Shown: positions 59,489 through 64,000 of the stretch, piece by piece
Layout of the letters: every line of letters begins with the position of its first letter
How positions within the stretch are numbered: the stretch's first letter is position 1
DNA from: Chitinophagaceae bacterium
GTDB lineage: Bacteria > Bacteroidota > Bacteroidia > Chitinophagales > Chitinophagaceae
NCBI GenBank assembly: GCA_947488765.1
Contig: CANLAE010000001.1
Coordinates: 355,947-419,946 of the forward strand
DNA: 64,000 nt
Reading direction: 5' to 3'
Position numbers and translations under genes: made by a program
Notes under the pieces: generated by a model
What the model saw: the letters and a program-made list of their open reading frames with translations, nothing else
The model's database searches: none
What the model was told of the DNA's origin: nothing

Positions 59489-62332
59489 ATGAAAATAAAA
59501 ACAACTGCACTCTTCTTAATTATTGGATTGTTTTCTTTTGCTCAATCAGGTAAAATCACAGGTAAAATTATCAACAGTAAAAATGGAGAACCATTAATAG
59601 GCGCTACTGTAGCAATTGAAAAATTAAATAGAGCACTTTCCTCTGATTTGAGTGGTAACTATACTTTTTCAGGATTGCCTGCAGGCACTTATTCTGTTAC
59701 GGTAAGTTTTATTTCTTATGCTAAAAAAAGTGTTGATGAAATAGTAGTAAAGCCAGGCGAGGTAGTAGTTATAAATATATCAATGGATGAAGCAGCAAAT
59801 AAAACAGAAGAAGTAGTTGTAAAAAGTACAAGAGCCAATAAAGAAAATGCAAGTGCAGTATTAATCGCTCAAAAAAACAGTGCAAGTGTAAGTGATGGTA
59901 TTTCTGCTGAAGCAATAAGAAGAACACCAGATAGAAGTACAAGTGATGTTTTGAAAAGAGTGAGTGGTGCTAGTATTCAAGAAGATAGGTTTGTAATTAT
60001 TCGAGGATTGAATGATAGATACAATGCAGCTTTCATAAATGGAGCAGCATTGCCAAGTTCTGAAAGTGATAGAAAAGCATTTGCTTTTGATATTTTCCCA
60101 TCAAACATTTTAGATAATTTGGTAATCTACAAAACAGCAACACCAGATATGTCAGGTGAGTTTGCAGGCGGATTGATAAATATTACTACAAAATCTATTC
60201 CTAGTAAAAGGGCAACTACTTTTTCAATTGCTTTAGGTTATAATTCAATCATTACAGGAAAAGAAAGTATTTCCTATAAGGGAGGAAAATATGATTTTAT
60301 TGGTATTGATGATGGAATTAGAAAATTGCCAGAAGGGTTGCCGAGTATACAAAACTTTCCTACAACTACTGCTCAGCGAGCAGAATTGGCAAAAAAATTT
60401 GAAAATAATTGGGGTACATATGGTATAACAACTCCATTAAATTCAAGTTTTCAATTAACTCATAGTTTAGTAGCAGACAGAAAAGGCAAAGAATTTTTTG
60501 GAGCATTATTATCTGCAACCTATAATAATAGTAACACATTCGGAGATGGCTCTAGATACTCTTACGATATTGCTAGAGGTATGCCTATCAAGGATGTTGT
60601 TGATAGGGGTCAGTTCTCTGAAAAAACTTATAACAACCAAACATTATTGGGTTTGGTTGCAAACTTTTCACTTAAAATTTCTGATAATGCAAAATTGAGT
60701 TGGAAAAATATTTATAGTGTTAATAGTACCGATAAAACTATTTTAAGACAAGGGCAAAATGATATTGCTTCAGATCCAGATTTTACTGTTAAGTCCTCAG
60801 CATTGTGGTTTACAAGTAATAAGATTTTTTCATCACAATTAAATGGGGATCATTATTTCAAAAAGTCAAAACTTAAATTAAATTGGTTAATCTCATTAGG
60901 ATCAGTTAGTAGGGATATTCCTAGTTTGAGGCAATTAGCTTATGCAGCTCCAACCCCTCAGTCACCTTTTACAGCATCTTTAGTTTCAAGTTCAATAAGT
61001 TCAGATAATGGAGGTTCAATTCTTACATCATCGAATGAAGAAAAAATTACAAATTATAAGTTAGATTTTTCTAGAAACTGGGATTGGTCAAAGGATATAA
61101 CTGGAATTGTAAAGTTTGGATCATTGTATCAAAATAGAAATAGACAGTTTAATGCACGTTTATTAGGCATGGCTAGGGCAAGTTCTAATTTTGATTATTC
61201 TCTTTTGTCATTGAATGATAATGACATTTTTAAGAAACAGAATATTGGAACATTGGCAAATGGTAAACAAGGATTTTTGTTGCTAGATGGAACAAAACCT
61301 TTTGATAGTTATGATGCTACATCTGATATTTGGGCAGGTTATTTAATGTTAGACCAAAAATTCAAGAAAAAATTTCGATTCATATATGGTGCTAGAATAG
61401 AAAACTTTACGCAAGAACTGAACAGTTTAAAATCAAACTATTCTAAATTAAATTTACATACAACTAAGCTTGATTACTTACCATCTGTAAATTTGGTTTA
61501 TGCATTAAATACCAAAAAGAATATTAGATTTTCTTACTCAAAAACATTAAATAGACCTGAATTTAGAGAGTTGGCTCCATTTGCATTTTTTGATTTTTCT
61601 ACTCGATATACAATTTCAGGTATTGATACCTTGCAAAGAGCATCTATTAATAATTATGATTTGAGATATGAAATTTATCCCGGAAAAGCACAGTTGTTTT
61701 CATTTAGTCTTTTTTATAAATCTTTCTTGAATCCTATTGAGCTTGTTTCTAGTCAGGTAAATGAAAATGAAGCTATTTATCAAAATGCAATTTCAGCAAA
61801 AGTATTAGGTGCAGAAGTAGAATGTAGGTATTTATTGGGTTCTGTATTTGGCAGCAATGAAAATAGTATTCTACAAAAGATGACATTTACAGCAAATGCT
61901 TCAGTAATACAATCTGAGATTACAATGGGCGATTTTGCAGGAATTAGTGCAAAAGACTTGATTTCAAAAAGACCACTTCAAGGGCAATCTCCTTATGTTT
62001 TAAATGCTGGATTTACTTATTCAGATGATAAAAGAAATTTATCCTTAACAGCAACTGCAAATAGAGTAGGACAAAGAATATTTATTGTCGGTACAGTTAA
62101 TGATGCTGATATATATGAAAATGCAAGAACTGTATTAGATATACAAGCTGCTAAATCATATTTTAAAGGAAATCTGGAATTGAAATTAAACATTAAAGAT
62201 GCATTGGCACAACAACAATTATTTTATTTCGATTTAAATAGCGACACAAAATATAAAGAAAACGATGATAAAATATTTTCTACAACTAATTTAGGAAGGG
62301 TAATATCATTAAGTGTGAGTTATAAGTTTTAG
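59489..62332 (+). CDS. TonB-dependent receptor with carboxypeptidase-regulatory-like domain
   Basis: About 947 residues. Signal peptide MKIKTTALFLIIGLFSFAQ, then a CarboxypepD_reg-like domain (about residues 22-110; GKITGKIINSKNGEPLIGATV), a plug (about 120-240; EAIRRTPDRSTSDVLKRVSGASI, RFVIIRGLNDRYN) and an outer-membrane beta-barrel ending ISLSVSYKF with a terminal aromatic. ATG at 59489 preferred over 59471. There is no SusD partner next to it, so it is not a typical Sus pair; the following gene encodes a secreted beta-helix-like protein that may work with it. Confidence 0.9.
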   Translation: MKIKTTALFLIIGLFSFAQSGKITGKIINSKNGEPLIGATVAIEKLNRALSSDLSGNYTFSGLPAGTYSVTVSFISYAKKSVDEIVVKPGEVVVINISMDEAANKTEEVVVKSTRANKENASAVLIAQKNSASVSDGISAEAIRRTPDRSTSDVLKRVSGASIQEDRFVIIRGLNDRYNAAFINGAALPSSESDRKAFAFDIFPSNILDNLVIYKTATPDMSGEFAGGLINITTKSIPSKRATTFSIALGYNSIITGKESISYKGGKYDFIGIDDGIRKLPEGLPSIQNFPTTTAQRAELAKKFENNWGTYGITTPLNSSFQLTHSLVADRKGKEFFGALLSATYNNSNTFGDGSRYSYDIARGMPIKDVVDRGQFSEKTYNNQTLLGLVANFSLKISDNAKLSWKNIYSVNSTDKTILRQGQNDIASDPDFTVKSSALWFTSNKIFSSQLNGDHYFKKSKLKLNWLISLGSVSRDIPSLRQLAYAAPTPQSPFTASLVSSSISSDNGGSILTSSNEEKITNYKLDFSRNWDWSKDITGIVKFGSLYQNRNRQFNARLLGMARASSNFDYSLLSLNDNDIFKKQNIGTLANGKQGFLLLDGTKPFDSYDATSDIWAGYLMLDQKFKKKFRFIYGARIENFTQELNSLKSNYSKLNLHTTKLDYLPSVNLVYALNTKKNIRFSYSKTLNRPEFRELAPFAFFDFSTRYTISGIDTLQRASINNYDLRYEIYPGKAQLFSFSLFYKSFLNPIELVSSQVNENEAIYQNAISAKVLGAEVECRYLLGSVFGSNENSILQKMTFTANASVIQSEITMGDFAGISAKDLISKRPLQGQSPYVLNAGFTYSDDKRNLSLTATANRVGQRIFIVGTVNDADIYENARTVLDIQAAKSYFKGNLELKLNIKDALAQQQLFYFDLNSDTKYKENDDKIFSTTNLGRVISLSVSYKF

Positions 62333-62384
62333 TCAAAGCAGCAAAATTTAATTTGGTAACAATAATATAACAACAAGTTTATAA

Positions 62385-62413
62385 TTTGGTTACAATCGAT
62401 ATTGAATTTTACC
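62385..62413 (+). promoter_or_regulatory. Promoter-like block TTTG-N18-TTTTACC before the large secreted protein gene
   Basis: TTTG (62385-62388), 18 bases, TTTTACC (62407-62413), and ATG 17 bases later. Same layout as at 59430-59458. Confidence 0.4.
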
Positions 62414-62430
62414 CTAAATCAATCAAAAAT

Positions 62431-64000
62431 ATGAAAAAAATTTTTACATTAGTAATGGTATTTGTACTTGCTCAATCTATGAGTAATGCACAAGAATTTA
62501 TCCAGAAAGTAAATTATCGCGGAGCCTTTGCGCCAGCTCCAAGTCCGATGTGGACATCAGGTTGGACAGAATACAATCCACAGACAAAAGCATATGGTAC
62601 AGCAAATGTGAATGTAGATGGGATAACAGTAGGAACAGTAGTAGGATCAGATGTTCATATTACAACAAACACCACATTTACAAGCAATAATATTTATTTA
62701 TTAAAGGGAGCAGTATATGTAGATAGTTTGGTAACATTAACAATAGAGCCTGGTACAGTAATTAGAGGTGATAATATAGTTGCAAATTCAAGTTTAATTA
62801 TAAGAAGAGGTGCAAAATTATTGGCAGAAGGAACCCCATGTAATCCGATTGTATTTACATCAAATAAAGCAGCAGGCTCAAGATTACCTGGAGATTGGGG
62901 TGGAATAATATTGTTAGGAAGAGGTTCTGTAAATCAAGTAGGAGGTGTATCAAATATTGAAGGGTTAACAATAGCGAATCAAACACAATTTGGTGGAGGT
63001 TCAACACCAAATGATACAGATACAAGTGGTATTTTGAAATATGTAAGAATAGAGTATGGAGGCTATGTATTTGCAGCAAATAAAGAGATCAATGGATTAA
63101 CAATGGGTGCAGTAGGAAGTGGAACAGTAATAGATTATGTACAATGTTCATTTATTAATGATGATAGTTTTGAGTGGTTTGGTGGTAAAGTAAATTGTAG
63201 CCATTTAATAGCCTATAAAGGAACAGATGATGATTTTGATACAGATTTTGGTTATAGTGGAAATGTTCAATTTGCGTTAAGTCTAAGAGATCCACAATTA
63301 TTTGATCCTACCTATGCAGCAGCATCAGGTGCATCAACATCAGAAGGTTTTGAATCAGATAATGATGCAAATTCATCAACCTTAACTCCAAAAACAAAAG
63401 CAATATTTTCTAATGTAACAATCATTGGTCCATACAGAGGTTCATTAACGAATGCAGTAGGAGCAGGAGGAACAGGAGCAGGATTTAAGAGAGCAGCAAG
63501 AATTAGAAGAAATTCTGAGTTGAAAATATTCAACAGTATTTTAATGGATTTCGGTACAGGTTTACATATAGATGGAGTTACAACTGAAGCAAATGCAACC
63601 AATGGATTATTGAAGTTTAAGAATAATATTTTATCAGGATATTTTTCATCAAAGGGTCAAGTAGGAGAAGTAAATAGTGGAAGTACTTTTGATATTAAAA
63701 CATTCATTAAAAACAACAATAATGATACTGTTCCATTAACAGCAGGCATATTGATAAATCCTTATGCATTAGATGATAATAATTCTGATTTTAGACCAGG
63801 TACATTGGCTTCTAGAGGTGCTGATTTTACAGACCCGGCTTTTTCTGGTTTAGTATTATCTTCTTATATTAATAAAGTAAATTATCGCGGAGCCTTTGCG
63901 CCAGCTCCAAGTCCGATGTGGACATCAGGTTGGACAGAATACAATCCACAGACAAAAGCATATGGTACAGCAAATGTGAATGTAGATGGGATAACAGTAG
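62431..64000 (+). CDS. Large secreted protein with tandem in-frame repeat, parallel beta-helix-like (5' part)
   Basis: The frame is open to the right edge (523 codons visible). A signal peptide (MKKIFTLVMVFVLAQSMSNAQ) precedes NYRGAFAPAPSPMWTSGWTEYNP, then TFTSNNIYLLKGAVYVDS and IEPGTVIRGDN, GAKLLAEGTPCNPIVFTSN and GDWGGIILLG: the stacked Val/Ile/Asn pattern of secreted right-handed beta-helix proteins often encoded beside TonB receptors in Bacteroidota. The opening YRGAF segment recurs 456 codons later, identical in every base over 127 bases to the end of the window. Function unknown. Confidence 0.7.
   Translation, partial: MKKIFTLVMVFVLAQSMSNAQEFIQKVNYRGAFAPAPSPMWTSGWTEYNPQTKAYGTANVNVDGITVGTVVGSDVHITTNTTFTSNNIYLLKGAVYVDSLVTLTIEPGTVIRGDNIVANSSLIIRRGAKLLAEGTPCNPIVFTSNKAAGSRLPGDWGGIILLGRGSVNQVGGVSNIEGLTIANQTQFGGGSTPNDTDTSGILKYVRIEYGGYVFAANKEINGLTMGAVGSGTVIDYVQCSFINDDSFEWFGGKVNCSHLIAYKGTDDDFDTDFGYSGNVQFALSLRDPQLFDPTYAAASGASTSEGFESDNDANSSTLTPKTKAIFSNVTIIGPYRGSLTNAVGAGGTGAGFKRAARIRRNSELKIFNSILMDFGTGLHIDGVTTEANATNGLLKFKNNILSGYFSSKGQVGEVNSGSTFDIKTFIKNNNNDTVPLTAGILINPYALDDNNSDFRPGTLASRGADFTDPAFSGLVLSSYINKVNYRGAFAPAPSPMWTSGWTEYNPQTKAYGTANVNVDGITV
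62506..62632 (+). repeat. 127-base direct repeat, copy 1
   Basis: Identical to 63874-64000 (checked base by base), 1368 bases away, in the same reading frame. It covers codons just after the signal peptide. Confidence 0.9.
63874..64000 (+). repeat. 127-base direct repeat, copy 2 (runs off the window)
   Basis: Second copy of 62506-62632, still identical at the last base of the window, so the true repeat is longer than 127 bases. Confidence 0.9.

Noticed and set aside
1..64000. tRNA, rRNA, riboswitch, prophage, toxin-antitoxin or defence island
   Set aside because: I looked for typical tRNA T-loop words, integrases, phage structural genes and known defence gene motifs and found none that I can support.

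Overview
The window is a stretch of chromosome from a member of the Bacteroidota, most likely of the Chitinophagaceae/Sphingobacteriia type. The evidence is low G+C; A-rich gene leaders in place of strong Shine-Dalgarno sites; promoter boxes of the TTG-N17-19-TAnnTTTG type; a protein with SprB-like repeats and a gliding-motility-type (CHU_C) C-terminal domain; a carboxypeptidase-regulatory/TonB receptor; an S46 dipeptidyl-peptidase; a PadR-PspC pair; and DUF4783 and DUF4836 proteins. There is no rRNA, tRNA, CRISPR array, prophage or classical insertion sequence. Most of the window is housekeeping DNA in short transcription units.

Layout. 1-8.2 kb: the end of a YciO/Sua5-type gene, RNase HII, heme A synthase, a membrane-anchored patatin, a lipid kinase, FabH and two small membrane or hydrolase genes. 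8.3-16 kb: TypA, MtgA, a metal-related group (CorA, MerC, SCO, Fur-like) and LpxD, then about 835 bases of very AT-rich non-coding DNA that ends in a chain of hairpins. 16.5-32.4 kb: CDGSH protein, SUI1-type factor, NadC, GpmI, EngB, thiolase, DnaX, L,D-transpeptidase, RsmE, L19, TatA, TatC and GatA. 32.5-43.8 kb: a MltD-type transglycosylase, a T9SS-type secreted protein, ComB, GcvT, the PadR/PspC unit and a three-gene ECF sigma module. 43.8-54 kb: metallo-hydrolase, DEAD helicase, a DUF4836 lipoprotein with an ABC transporter, an orphan response regulator, a BI-1 protein and the S46 peptidase. 54-59 kb: a REP-associated tyrosine transposase with its palindromes, AlkA, GalE and a phosphate-transporter pair. 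59-64 kb: a TonB receptor followed by a large secreted protein that runs off the window.

How genes work together. Envelope building is the common theme: MtgA, LpxD, L,D-transpeptidase, MltD, FabH, PspC and the LolCDE-like ABC pair. Export is served by TatA/TatC. CorA, MerC, SCO and the Fur-like regulator share a neighbourhood, and a repeated TGCAA motif lies between merC and sco. The sigma factor, its probable membrane anti-sigma factor and a Spy/CpxP-like periplasmic protein form a stress-type unit closed by a strong terminator. PiT and DUF47 form a phosphate uptake pair.

The least ordinary DNA is in the repeats. A REP/RAYT module has one REP supplying the stop codon of a neighbouring DNA glycosylase. 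A second palindromic element forms the tail of a lipoprotein gene. Two dispersed elements of about 90 bases keep their stems paired while the bases differ. A perfect 127-base direct repeat lies 1368 bases apart, in frame, inside the last gene. I found no convincing new multi-gene system; the repeat biology is the best lead.
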